The notes under the pieces were generated by a model. The model was not told the origin of the DNA, searched no databases, and saw only the letters and a list, made by a program, of their open reading frames with translations. DNA of 11,182 nucleotides from SIG455 sp045589495 (GTDB lineage: Bacteria; Bacillota; Clostridia; UMGS1810): NCBI GenBank assembly GCA_045589495.1, contig JAZNPF010000037.1, positions 1 to 11,182 of the forward strand. The letters are read 5' to 3'. Each line of letters begins with the position of its first letter. Within the stretch, counting starts at the first letter, position 1. Position numbers and translations under genes: made by a program. Shown here in pieces: positions 1 through 5,842 of this stretch.

Positions 1-75
1 AACAAATGGATGTCCAGAAGTCTTAAAACTTTTATTGAATACGTTAAGAATGCAGAATTTTCAAACTGATAACCT

Positions 76-678
76 CTATTTCTTTATATCTTTTTCAAGC
101 GCTTTTAAGTAGCTGTCGCTTTCCGCCTGCTTGGCGTCAAGGACTTTTTTCTGTGATGCAAGCTCTGCTTTTGCCTCATTTAAAGTTTCATTTTCCTCTT
201 CAAGTTCTCTCTGGTGAACATACGCATCCGTATCTTCAATACCTTTTGCATTTGCCTCACGTTCCATCACCTGACGGCGGATTGTAGATGCAACATTGTT
301 TTTGTCAACACCCAAAAGCACCGAAAGGTCGTCTAAGAGGGAAGTGAATTTATTCTGCAGTTTGCTTGTCTTTTTACCGAGAAAATAATCAACGTCTTTT
401 TGAGTGAATTTTCTCTCCTCCTGCACAGGGGTTTCCTGCGAATTTGAAGTTTCGGAATTGTTATCCTCTGCTTCGGGTTCAACCGTTGCCGGCTGAGTTG
501 CATCAGGCACATTTTCGATGCCTTTATCATCGTCAATATCTGCAGGTTCTTGACGTGCTTCAAGCATTTCATTAAGTTCATCAAAATTTGTGCCATCGAA
601 CTTTTCAAAAAGTTCTTCACCGGTTATACCGGCATTTTCCGTGCCAACGTTCACGGGAGTTTCATTTGCATTGGTCAT
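76..678 (-). CDS. Probable phage scaffolding protein (head assembly)
   Basis: About 200 residues. I take the ATG at 678 because AAAGGAGA sits 7-8 nt upstream; the reading frame extends 15 codons further but those codons contain this ribosome site. Residues 1-90 are acidic and low in complexity, rich in Glu, Asp, Asn, Thr and Pro. Residues 91-106 (FTQKDVDYFLGKKTSK) resemble the FTQEEV-type segment common in phage scaffold/DUF4355 proteins. Residues from about 137 to the end are Glu/Lys/Ala-rich and look like a long coiled coil. A disordered acidic half plus a coiled coil, placed after the terminase genes, fits an internal scaffold that guides capsid assembly. It is preceded by an intrinsic terminator-like hairpin at 701-735. 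The scaffold role rests on composition and context, not on a diagnostic motif; a different head-associated coiled-coil protein is possible. Confidence 0.6.
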   Translation of the reverse strand: MTNANETPVNVGTENAGITGEELFEKFDGTNFDELNEMLEARQEPADIDDDKGIENVPDATQPATVEPEAEDNNSETSNSQETPVQEERKFTQKDVDYFLGKKTSKLQNKFTSLLDDLSVLLGVDKNNVASTIRRQVMEREANAKGIEDTDAYVHQRELEEENETLNEAKAELASQKKVLDAKQAESDSYLKALEKDIKK

Positions 679-700
679 TTTTATTTCTCCTTTTTCAGCA

Positions 701-735
701 TATAAAAAGACACCGGTAATCAAATTACCGATGTC
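701..735 (-). terminator. Intrinsic terminator-like hairpin between head genes
   Basis: On the minus strand, GACATCGGTAA and TTACCGGTGTC form an 11-bp stem with one G-U pair and a 5-nt loop. It is followed directly by TTTTTATA. It lies between the 110-aa gene and the scaffold gene, whose ribosome site begins less than 20 nt after the T-run. It could end the upstream transcript, act as an attenuator setting scaffold level, or protect a processed 3' end. Confidence 0.7.
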
Positions 736-754
736 CGTTTATACGAATTTTAAC

Positions 755-1087
755 TTAGTTTAAATCTTTTCCTTCTGCCTCTGCTGCTCTTATCTGACCA
801 TCATACGCTTTTGTAAGTTGCGCCACGCTGTCTAAATAAACTTGTTTAACATATCGCGGTACCATCACTTCAACACCGCGCTGTATCTGGAATATCTTTC
901 CGTTTACACAAATACAGTAATCTGTTTCTTTTGGATTGGTCGGGTCTCTCTGAATTAACAGAGGAACCTTCTCATTCCAATCGATTTCATTTTTTGCTTC
1001 AACTGGTGCGTTTTCTGCAGTTGTTTCTTCTAAATTTGTGTTTTCTGCAGTTGTGTTTTCTTTCACTTCATTTTTTGCTTTTGCCAT
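755..1087 (-). CDS. Small head-module protein of unknown function
   Basis: A 110-residue protein starting at an ATG preceded by GAAGGAGAAG. Residues 1-38 are a low-complexity Glu/Asn/Thr/Ala tail with an internal duplication: AKNEV at 3-7 and AKNEI at 31-35, with TTAEN occurring twice between. Residues 38-85 form a compact domain (EKVPLLIQRDP then CVNGKIFQIQRGVEVMVPRYV). It resembles small proteins often seen in gut-phage head modules between terminase and capsid genes, where a variable tail is followed by a 'VNGK-RGVxVxVP' core. I know of no established function; a head-completion or decoration role would be a guess from position only. It lies between two hairpin-plus-T-run structures. Confidence 0.75.
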   Translation of the reverse strand: MAKAKNEVKENTTAENTNLEETTAENAPVEAKNEIDWNEKVPLLIQRDPTNPKETDYCICVNGKIFQIQRGVEVMVPRYVKQVYLDSVAQLTKAYDGQIRAAEAEGKDLN

Positions 1088-1135
1088 AATACTCTTCTCC
1101 TTCTTTGAATTGTGGACACAATATATAAAAACATT

Positions 1136-1159
1136 TAAAAACTATCTGCTATGCAGATA
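1136..1159 (-). terminator. Possible weak terminator after the large terminase gene
   Basis: On the minus strand, TATCTGC and GCAGATA (1159-1143) form a perfect 7-bp stem with a 3-nt loop, followed by GTTTTTA. The stem is short and AT-rich, so termination may be inefficient. It lies about 45 nt past the TerL stop codon, and the next gene's ribosome site is about 40 nt further on. Confidence 0.4.
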
Positions 1160-1205
1160 TTAAACAATCATAAAATCTCCCCCTCAATAAATTTTGATTT
1201 ACAAC

Positions 1206-2594
1206 TCACCACTTTATATCCAATTCCGGTATACCCTTTTTAGTTGCACTTAGGTTAGGCTTTGATTTAATTGGATTAACCATCATCATATATCGGCTTT
1301 CGTCATAAATATGGTCCTCGCCTTTGGTATCGACATCTTCAATTTTAGTTTCGTCATATACCAAAGACGGAATTGTTCTTATAAAATCCTTGCAAGTGTT
1401 AAAAACATACATCATCGGATATCCCTGTTCATCAAACTGCAGATGGCAATGGAACTGCATTTTCCCTGCTAATCGTGAGTGGTCTGCCGGTTCAAAATAT
1501 ATACCGTGTTTTTCCATTACCTGTGCAGGGGAACTTTCCTCACCGTACCTAACATCCCAAATAGCAGGGTCAGCAACGCCGTTTATAAAATTTCCTTTTT
1601 CGTATGCACTTTCAACGTCTACAATTGCCTTTGCAATCTGGTCAGGATTCCATTTAAGTCCTGTGTCGGGTTCATTTGTGCAGCCGTAAAGTTCTCTGTA
1701 TCTGTAAAGTCTGCCTTCGGTATCTACGGCCCACCAACCAACAGAAAAAGGTTTTGTATATCCAAAGTCAAAACTTCGGTATCTTCTCCAATGCTTAGGT
1801 ATTTCAAAAGGCTCAATAACGTGTGTATACCGCATAGATTTGTAACCTTCAGGGTTGTCCCTGAATTCTGTAAATACCTGCCCCGAAAAACTGTTCCAAT
1901 CTCCGTATAATAAAGCCTTGCGTTCTGCCTCAGGTAAAGAGCCGAGTGTTGCAACATAATTCGGGTCATTATCAAGTAATATTTGGTTATCGAAAACGCT
2001 CGCAGGAATAAATGCACTTGTTTTGTAATATTTAACACCGTTTACATCTATCTCTTCCGTATAAGTTTCACAGGGAATTTTTCCGTCAATAAACCTTTTC
2101 TTTACCCAGGCGTGTCCCACTCCTCCGGGGTTACACGTCATACGCAGATAAACTCTCGTATCTTTTCCGTTTGGTCTGTTACGTGATTTTAAATGCGAAT
2201 ACTCTTCATAAGTAAAATGTGTCAACTCGTCAATGCCTATAAAGTCGTAGTTCTGACCTTGATATTTAATTTTATCTTTTGCATATTGCAGAGAACCGAA
2301 ATATATTTTTGCTCCGCTCGGGAACACCCAAACATGACTTGAAGAATTATATTTTGCATTTGGATAAGCCTTTGTGTAATAATCCTGTGTTTTGTCAATA
2401 AGTGTGGCACATTGCGGATATGTTTTTCGTACGAGTAATCCTCGGTAATGCGGAATATGTACTTGCCTTAATGCTTCAATTACTAATGCATCGCTTTTTC
2501 CGCCTCCTGCTGCACCGCCGTATAAAACCTCATCTTCCGAACGTGATAAAAATTCAAACTGTTTAGGCTGAGGTTGCCATATAATGTTACTCAT
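1206..2594 (-). CDS. terL: Terminase large subunit (ATPase and nuclease of DNA packaging)
   Basis: 462 residues, the usual length for this family. The N-terminal ATPase domain has Walker A GGAAGGGKS at 26-34 (Lys33), Walker B YDFIGIDE at 116-123 (Asp122, catalytic Glu123) and the coupling motif RMTCNPGG at 151-158. The C-terminal RNase H-like nuclease domain shows the expected acidic residues: Asp276 in RSFDFGY, Asp342 in GVADPAIWD, and Asp427/Asp431 in EDHIYDESRY. The protein powers DNA translocation into the prohead and cuts the concatemer, working with the small subunit and portal. Its ATG overlaps the terS stop in an ATGA arrangement, with GGAGG about 10 nt upstream, so the two are translationally coupled. 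All key residues look intact. It belongs to the Terminase_6/Terminase_3-type group common in Firmicutes phages. Confidence 0.97.
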   Translation of the reverse strand: MSNIIWQPQPKQFEFLSRSEDEVLYGGAAGGGKSDALVIEALRQVHIPHYRGLLVRKTYPQCATLIDKTQDYYTKAYPNAKYNSSSHVWVFPSGAKIYFGSLQYAKDKIKYQGQNYDFIGIDELTHFTYEEYSHLKSRNRPNGKDTRVYLRMTCNPGGVGHAWVKKRFIDGKIPCETYTEEIDVNGVKYYKTSAFIPASVFDNQILLDNDPNYVATLGSLPEAERKALLYGDWNSFSGQVFTEFRDNPEGYKSMRYTHVIEPFEIPKHWRRYRSFDFGYTKPFSVGWWAVDTEGRLYRYRELYGCTNEPDTGLKWNPDQIAKAIVDVESAYEKGNFINGVADPAIWDVRYGEESSPAQVMEKHGIYFEPADHSRLAGKMQFHCHLQFDEQGYPMMYVFNTCKDFIRTIPSLVYDETKIEDVDTKGEDHIYDESRYMMMVNPIKSKPNLSATKKGIPELDIKW

Positions 2595-3031
2595 TTTTTC
2601 TTAACCTCCGGAATTAAAACCACACCAACATCTTTTTCATCAATATTCAACTGGACATCTTCTTTGTTTCTCCAAACACCGGGCATGCGGTTTTTAAGCC
2701 AGAATATCATTGCAGTTGTATCGGCAGATATATGTTTTTTTACACGTTTGGTTACAACCAGTCTGCCATCAATCAACTCTTCTGTTACATCTTCAGCAGT
2801 ATATCCCAAAGCACGTTTTAAAAGAGAGTTTTCAACCTCTGTATCAACAACCTCTTTGCCTCGAAGTAATGCGTCGGCAAATTCAGGGTGTTGTTTTTTA
2901 TATTTGTATAGTGATGTTTCACCAATGCCCAGCCGTTTTGCAATATCTAAATCAGTTGCTCCGTTCCTTGCCCATTTTTCTACAAGTTTAAGATTAGGCT
3001 TGACTTGTGTGTCATATTTACCGCCTCCCAA
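2591..3031 (-). CDS. terS: Terminase small subunit (DNA recognition for packaging)
   Basis: I choose the TTG at 3031 as start, giving 146 residues beginning M/LGGGKYDTQVKPN. AAAGGAAG lies about 7 nt upstream, and the 39-aa ORF before it stops only 4 nt upstream, suggesting translational coupling. A longer reading from a TTG at 3079 adds 16 residues, but those overlap the upstream ORF. Residues about 15-45 (WARNGATDLDIAKRLGIGETSLYKYKK) form the helix-turn-helix expected of small terminases. The rest is a helical oligomerisation region ending in a Lys-rich tail. It recognises the packaging site on phage DNA and hands it to the large subunit, whose start codon overlaps this stop codon. Confidence 0.9.
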   Translation of the reverse strand: MGGGKYDTQVKPNLKLVEKWARNGATDLDIAKRLGIGETSLYKYKKQHPEFADALLRGKEVVDTEVENSLLKRALGYTAEDVTEELIDGRLVVTKRVKKHISADTTAMIFWLKNRMPGVWRNKEDVQLNIDEKDVGVVLIPEVKKK

Positions 3032-3035
3032 AAAC

Positions 3036-3155
3036 TCACTTCCTTTTATCCTGTTTTCGTGTAAAATTGCATTTTTCAATGGTACATTTGTATTTTTTGT
3101 TATATACGCAGTTGCTTTTATAGCAAGTTCTTACCCATTTAACTGTATTACTCAT
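3036..3155 (-). CDS. 39-aa four-cysteine small protein (zinc-finger-like, DUF1540-like)
   Basis: A short ORF from an ATG at 3155 to a TGA at 3036, with GGGAAGTGGG a few nt upstream as a plausible ribosome site. It encodes 39 residues with four cysteines at 11, 16, 24 and 29 (spacing C-x4-C-x7-C-x4-C) and a very basic tail (TRKQDKRK). The segment NCVYNKKYKC resembles the NCxYN core of DUF1540-type small cysteine proteins, which are presumed metal binders. It starts just past the terminator at 3171-3208 and stops 4 nt before the terS TTG, so it is the first gene of the packaging operon. Support comes from position, coupling and Cys pattern. Function is unknown; a nucleic-acid-binding or regulatory role is inference. 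Confidence 0.6.
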   Translation of the reverse strand: MSNTVKWVRTCYKSNCVYNKKYKCTIEKCNFTRKQDKRK

Positions 3156-3170
3156 ATTCCCACTTCCCAA

Positions 3171-3208
3171 AATAAAAAAATTGACGGTTGCATTGTCACA
3201 ACCGCCAA
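3171..3208 (-). terminator. Intrinsic terminator upstream of the terminase operon
   Basis: On the minus strand, TTGGCGGTTG (3208-3199) pairs with CAACCGTCAA (3190-3181) in a 10-bp stem with one G-U pair and an 8-nt loop, followed at once by TTTTTTTATT. This is a strong intrinsic terminator for leftward transcription. It stands between the predicted late promoter and the first packaging gene. Confidence 0.8.
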
Positions 3209-3224
3209 ACTCGTATACTTTTAC

Positions 3225-3264
3225 ATACTACAATTATATCATGTTAAAAACGGACAAAACGGAC
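3225..3264 (-). promoter_or_regulatory. Probable late promoter with extended -10
   Basis: The minus strand carries TGATATAAT at 3241-3233, a perfect extended -10 element (TG-n-TATAAT at 3238-3233). There is no good -35 hexamer at the right spacing; that space is instead filled by a tandem 9-bp repeat. A promoter with a strong -10, no -35 and repeats in its place is typical of activator-dependent promoters. The DUF1492/ArpU-like regulator encoded just upstream is the natural candidate activator. Transcription would start near 3226 and meet the terminator at 3208-3171 within about 20 nt. Confidence 0.55.
3247..3264. repeat. Tandem 9-bp repeat (aaaacggac x2) in the -35 position
   Basis: Two perfect head-to-tail copies of AAAACGGAC (plus strand; GTCCGTTTT on the minus strand) at 3247-3255 and 3256-3264. 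They end about 6 nt upstream of the extended -10 element. Position and tandem form suggest an activator or repressor binding site; this is inference. Confidence 0.6.
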
Positions 3265-3425
3265 GTTTTTTAAAATCTCGTTAAAGTCAACTCTCTCAAC
3301 GTCTCAAATGCTATTTTTTTAACAAAAAACGTGTCGTAAAAATTTCCGAATATGTTAACAACCATTTTTGCTATTTAAACTCCCCACAAACATTTGCAAA
3401 AACTATGCTGTACACACCAATCGTA

Positions 3426-3453
3426 GGGGACGATGCCCTCATCGTCCCGCCCC
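3426..3453. repeat. GC-rich REP-like palindrome in non-coding DNA
   Basis: GGGACGATG at 3427-3435 and CATCGTCCC at 3440-3448 form a perfect 9-bp stem around a 4-nt loop, with GGGG/CCCC flanks. It is far richer in GC than its surroundings. Palindromes of the form TAGGGG-ACGAT-ATCGTCCC are, to my knowledge, widespread dispersed intergenic elements in clostridial genomes. No T-run follows on either strand, so it is not a standard terminator. The remaining non-coding DNA from 3265 to 3487 is AT-rich and I see no gene in it. Confidence 0.6.
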
Positions 3454-3487
3454 TGCTTTTAGGTCTTTATCCTCTTTATATGCAGAA

Positions 3488-3874
3488 TTAATGATTTTTC
3501 AAATATCTGTCGTGCACTTTCCGAACTTGGTCTGCAGATGAAACACCTAGCCTTTGTTGAATTTTAATCCAGGATTGTCCTTGCACGTAACGATATGTAA
3601 AAATCTTTTTAATAAAATCATCCTCAATACCGTAGATATACCCTAAAAGCCTTGAATACTTGCGTTTTATCTTGTCTTTCTGCCTTTGAAGTTTTCGTAT
3701 TTTCTTCTCTTCATAAGGGCTTATTCCACTTATAGACACAGTTCGGGACAGATAAGGAAAATTTTTATCAGATGCCCTCACAGTAGTGGAAACACCCATA
3801 CTTTCAATAGTTCTTTCTAAATCATCAAACTCTGCTTTTAACTGTCTTATTTGCTTTAAATCTTCTTTCTTCAT
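3488..3874 (-). CDS. Phage late-gene regulator, DUF1492/ArpU-like (sigma region 4-like HTH)
   Basis: 128 residues from an ATG with GAGGGG about 7 nt upstream. Residues 1-30 and 55-80 are charged helices, the second being the Lys/Arg-rich stretch EEKKIRKLQRQKDKIKRKY. Residues about 85-128 (DDFIKKIFTYRYVQGQSWIKIQQRLGVSSADQVRKVHDRYL) match the sigma-70 region 4-like helix-turn-helix of the ArpU/DUF1492/RinA-type phage regulators, where the motif is 'RYxxGxSWxxIAxxLG-S---VRRxHxxAL'. Such proteins usually sit just before the terminase genes and switch on late transcription. Here the gene is followed by the predicted late promoter and its tandem repeats, as expected for such a switch. The family is fairly certain; the exact target site is inferred. 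Confidence 0.8.
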   Translation of the reverse strand: MKKEDLKQIRQLKAEFDDLERTIESMGVSTTVRASDKNFPYLSRTVSISGISPYEEKKIRKLQRQKDKIKRKYSRLLGYIYGIEDDFIKKIFTYRYVQGQSWIKIQQRLGVSSADQVRKVHDRYLKNH

Positions 3875-4025
3875 ACAGTTCCCCTCTTAAGTTTATTATT
3901 AACATATCTTCTGTTTTGTTAACTTCCGTAAAACATGCGCAACACTTGGCGGTGCAAAGCCATTTTAAAGGTGCATAAAAATAAAGGCAACCTTTTTCCG
4001 ATTATGTATATCTTTTCGCACTTTT

Positions 4026-4571
4026 TTATAATTTAAAGTCTACCATAGCACGTCTTATCCGCTCTCTGGTAATGCCAATATACCGCAGCGTATCCGCTTC
4101 GTTATCGTGGTTGAACCATACCATCAGCGTAGCAATATCCTTTGTCTGATTGTAAAAATGATACCCGCAGGTCTTACGTAATGTGTGCGTGCCGATATGT
4201 TCAATTCCAAAGCGTTCTGCAGTACTTTTTAAAACCTTATATGCCCACACTCTGCCGATTGATTTGTATTTATTTGAGCGGTGCGGAATAAGGGCTTCCT
4301 CATCATTACGCCCCCGGCAGTACTCAGATAACGCATTATACAATTCATCGTTAAAGGCAACGGCAACCTCTTTTCCTGTTTTTTTCTGGTAGACAACAGT
4401 TTCTCTGCGCCCTTTCACATCTCCGACTCTAAGAGAAAGTATTTCGTTTATTCTGAGGCCTAAATTTATGCCGACCAAAAACATTATGTAATACTTTTCT
4501 CCGCGCTCTTTTAGTTCTTGCTTCATTACGGCTATAATTCTTTTATCCCGTATAGGCTCAACAATTTTCAC
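4026..4571 (-). CDS. Catalytic-domain-only tyrosine recombinase
   Basis: 181 residues from a GTG start with GAGGTGAT about 6 nt upstream. The protein consists of the tyrosine-recombinase catalytic domain alone: Arg40 (GLRINEIL), Lys63/64 (YQKKTGK), His129-x-x-Arg132 (HTLRKTCGYHFY), His155 (WFNHDN) and the nucleophile Tyr164 (TLRYIGI). It lacks the roughly 100-residue N-terminal core-binding (SAM-like) domain of normal phage integrases, and so is similar in size to FimB/FimE-type recombinases. It lies between the replication genes and the late regulator rather than at a phage end. It may resolve multimers, invert a segment or integrate; context does not settle which. No att site could be identified next to it. 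The catalytic set is complete, so activity is plausible. Confidence 0.9.
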   Translation of the reverse strand: MKIVEPIRDKRIIAVMKQELKERGEKYYIMFLVGINLGLRINEILSLRVGDVKGRRETVVYQKKTGKEVAVAFNDELYNALSEYCRGRNDEEALIPHRSNKYKSIGRVWAYKVLKSTAERFGIEHIGTHTLRKTCGYHFYNQTKDIATLMVWFNHDNEADTLRYIGITRERIRRAMVDFKL

Positions 4572-4598
4572 TTATCATCACCTCTTTTACCAGATGTG

Positions 4599-4895
4599 TT
4601 ACTTACTTAAACACGTAACCGGAAATCTAAACGTTCCCATAGAAGCAGTTTTTTGTTTTCGGTTTGTGCATTTAAAATCAAATTCTTCAATGTGCCGTTT
4701 TACTTTATCGTAATAGCCATCAGCCTTGCAATCGGCAATTATATCATTGACCTGTTTTAAACTCCGTTTCAGAAGTATTGCAGTTTCTTCAGGTGCATCA
4801 CCTCTGATATCCCACATGCAAATTATCCACTTGGTGTCTTCGGTCAGTTCTCTTGCAGGATAATTGTTTACGGGAATTCTCTTTTTCTTCTTCAT
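4599..4895 (-). CDS. Small basic phage protein of unknown function
   Basis: 98 residues from an ATG with a GAGGA sequence about 10 nt upstream; 12 nt separate it from the YopX gene stop. It starts with KKKKR. Residues about 18-70 are helical (LTEDTKWIICMWDIRGDAPEETAILLKRSLKQVNDII), which could be a helix-turn-helix where 'APEETAILLKRSLKQVNDII' is the recognition-type segment. I do not recognise the family. A small regulator or DNA-binding accessory protein is possible but unproven. Confidence 0.65.
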   Translation of the reverse strand: MKKKKRIPVNNYPARELTEDTKWIICMWDIRGDAPEETAILLKRSLKQVNDIIADCKADGYYDKVKRHIEEFDFKCTNRKQKTASMGTFRFPVTCLSK

Positions 4896-4907
4896 AGGAT
4901 CCGTTCC

Positions 4908-5276
4908 TCACTTTTCATCATGTGTGGTCCCGATAACTCTTAAACCGAGTTCCAAACTTTCGTACAGCGTTTCCATAACATCAGAATCAGCATTTATAAC
5001 ATAGCAACCGTTTTTGAAAGAAACCTCTACAGTATGCTTGTTGCCGTCAGTATCAACCCATTCAAGGATATCACCATCAAAGATTTTTGTTCCGTCTAAA
5101 TCAGTTAATCCTGATTCCTGCCCGATTGTTTTGGGAATCACTTCACCCTTGCCGTATATGCAGGGAATTTTTCTTTTTCCGTCCTCAAGATACACTAAAT
5201 CACCGTATACCCATTTGCCTTTTTTGTAATTAGCATTTTCTGTTTTCATTTTTCCTCTGAAGATTCTGTTTTGCAT
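4908..5276 (-). CDS. YopX family phage protein
   Basis: 122 residues from an ATG preceded by AAAGGAGA. The N-terminal start (NRIFRGKM), the core KKGKWVYGDLVY, the IGQ-SGLTDLDGTKIFDGDILEW stretch at roughly 65-85, and the later GC-V segment are the hallmarks of YopX proteins, named after the SPbeta gene. The biochemical role of YopX is not known. These genes are common among accessory genes of Firmicutes phages near replication modules, as here. Length is normal and nothing seems truncated. Confidence 0.93.
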   Translation of the reverse strand: MQNRIFRGKMKTENANYKKGKWVYGDLVYLEDGKRKIPCIYGKGEVIPKTIGQESGLTDLDGTKIFDGDILEWVDTDGNKHTVEVSFKNGCYVINADSDVMETLYESLELGLRVIGTTHDEK

Positions 5277-5308
5277 GATTTTTCTCCTTTTTCATTTAGT
5301 TTATGATA

Positions 5309-5842
5309 TTATTCTTGTAAAACACCAATGCCTTTATCAAGCATTTGCCTAATCTCTTTTGGAAGCATTATTTTTTCTGTTTCCTGTTTTTTTATTACCT
5401 TGTATGACCTCATAAGATTACTTGCCACAACTGTCTCAAATTCATTTGAATCCATAATTGCCCACTCTTTTAACTGATTTGGACTCCCTATCAACCGCTG
5501 AATTATTTTCGGAAGTTTATCAAATTCTTGCTGATAATTATAAATACTGTTGCTCATGGCTTTTTTTATTGTCGTGATTGCATCATATTCCGTCATACCA
5601 TTCTGTTGTGTTAAATTTTTAATTTGCTCGTTAATTTGTCCCACATTAGGGGGGTAACCGCTTATATCGCTTGCTATATATGCCTTTAATGCCTGTCCCA
5701 CTAAATTGTATGGTTTATCGGAGAACATCTCCGTCCACAAATTAACCATAGCTTCAGCGTCTGCTTTTGGCATATTTTTAAAAAAATTTCCGTAATTTGC
5801 CTTTATCACAGAAAAAATTTTTAGAGTTTCACACTTTTCCAT
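5309..5842 (-). CDS. Replicative helicase loader, G39P-like
   Basis: I choose the ATG at 5842, with AGGAGGG about 9 nt upstream, giving about 177 residues; a TTG six codons earlier lies within that ribosome site. It overlaps the initiator gene's end by 14 nt. The N-terminal 60 residues (IKANYGNFFKNMPKADAEAMVNLWTEMFSDKPYNLVGQALKAYI then GYPPNVGQI) match the helical domain of SPP1 G39P-type loaders, which carry a 'W-E-D-Y--V--A---YI----YPP---DI' pattern. Such proteins bind the replicative helicase and deliver it to the initiator at the phage origin. No helicase gene lies in the window, so it may load the host DnaB-type (DnaC) helicase or one encoded elsewhere. The C-terminal half, ending in basic helices, is probably the helicase-contact part. 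Confidence 0.78.
   Translation of the reverse strand: MEKCETLKIFSVIKANYGNFFKNMPKADAEAMVNLWTEMFSDKPYNLVGQALKAYIASDISGYPPNVGQINEQIKNLTQQNGMTEYDAITTIKKAMSNSIYNYQQEFDKLPKIIQRLIGSPNQLKEWAIMDSNEFETVVASNLMRSYKVIKKQETEKIMLPKEIRQMLDKGIGVLQE

Noticed and set aside
1..75. Start of a further leftward gene
   Set aside because: No start codon with a ribosome site and no open frame on the minus strand that can be supported in these 75 nt.
733..741. GTCCGTTTA, a near match to the late promoter repeat
   Set aside because: A single copy, in the opposite orientation, partly inside a terminator stem; probably chance.
1109..1122. Palindrome ATTGTG-GA-CACAAT before the 110-aa gene
   Set aside because: Perfect but short, with no promoter beside it; it could be an operator but chance cannot be excluded.
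2574..3284. Long plus-strand open frame of 236 codons opposite terS
   Set aside because: It lies antisense to terS and the 39-aa ORF, has no ribosome site, and its protein is a low-complexity Ser/Leu/Phe product typical of a shadow frame.
3279..3374. 31-codon minus-strand ORF in the non-coding region before terS
   Set aside because: It has no ribosome site and overlaps the sequence upstream of the late promoter; nothing else supports it.
3983..3995. Hairpin AAAGG-CAA-CCTTT after the recombinase gene
   Set aside because: A 5-bp stem with two GC pairs is too weak to call a terminator, although T-runs flank it on both strands.
3875..4025. Possible attP next to the recombinase
   Set aside because: No core or arm-type repeats could be defined, and no host junction is available for comparison.
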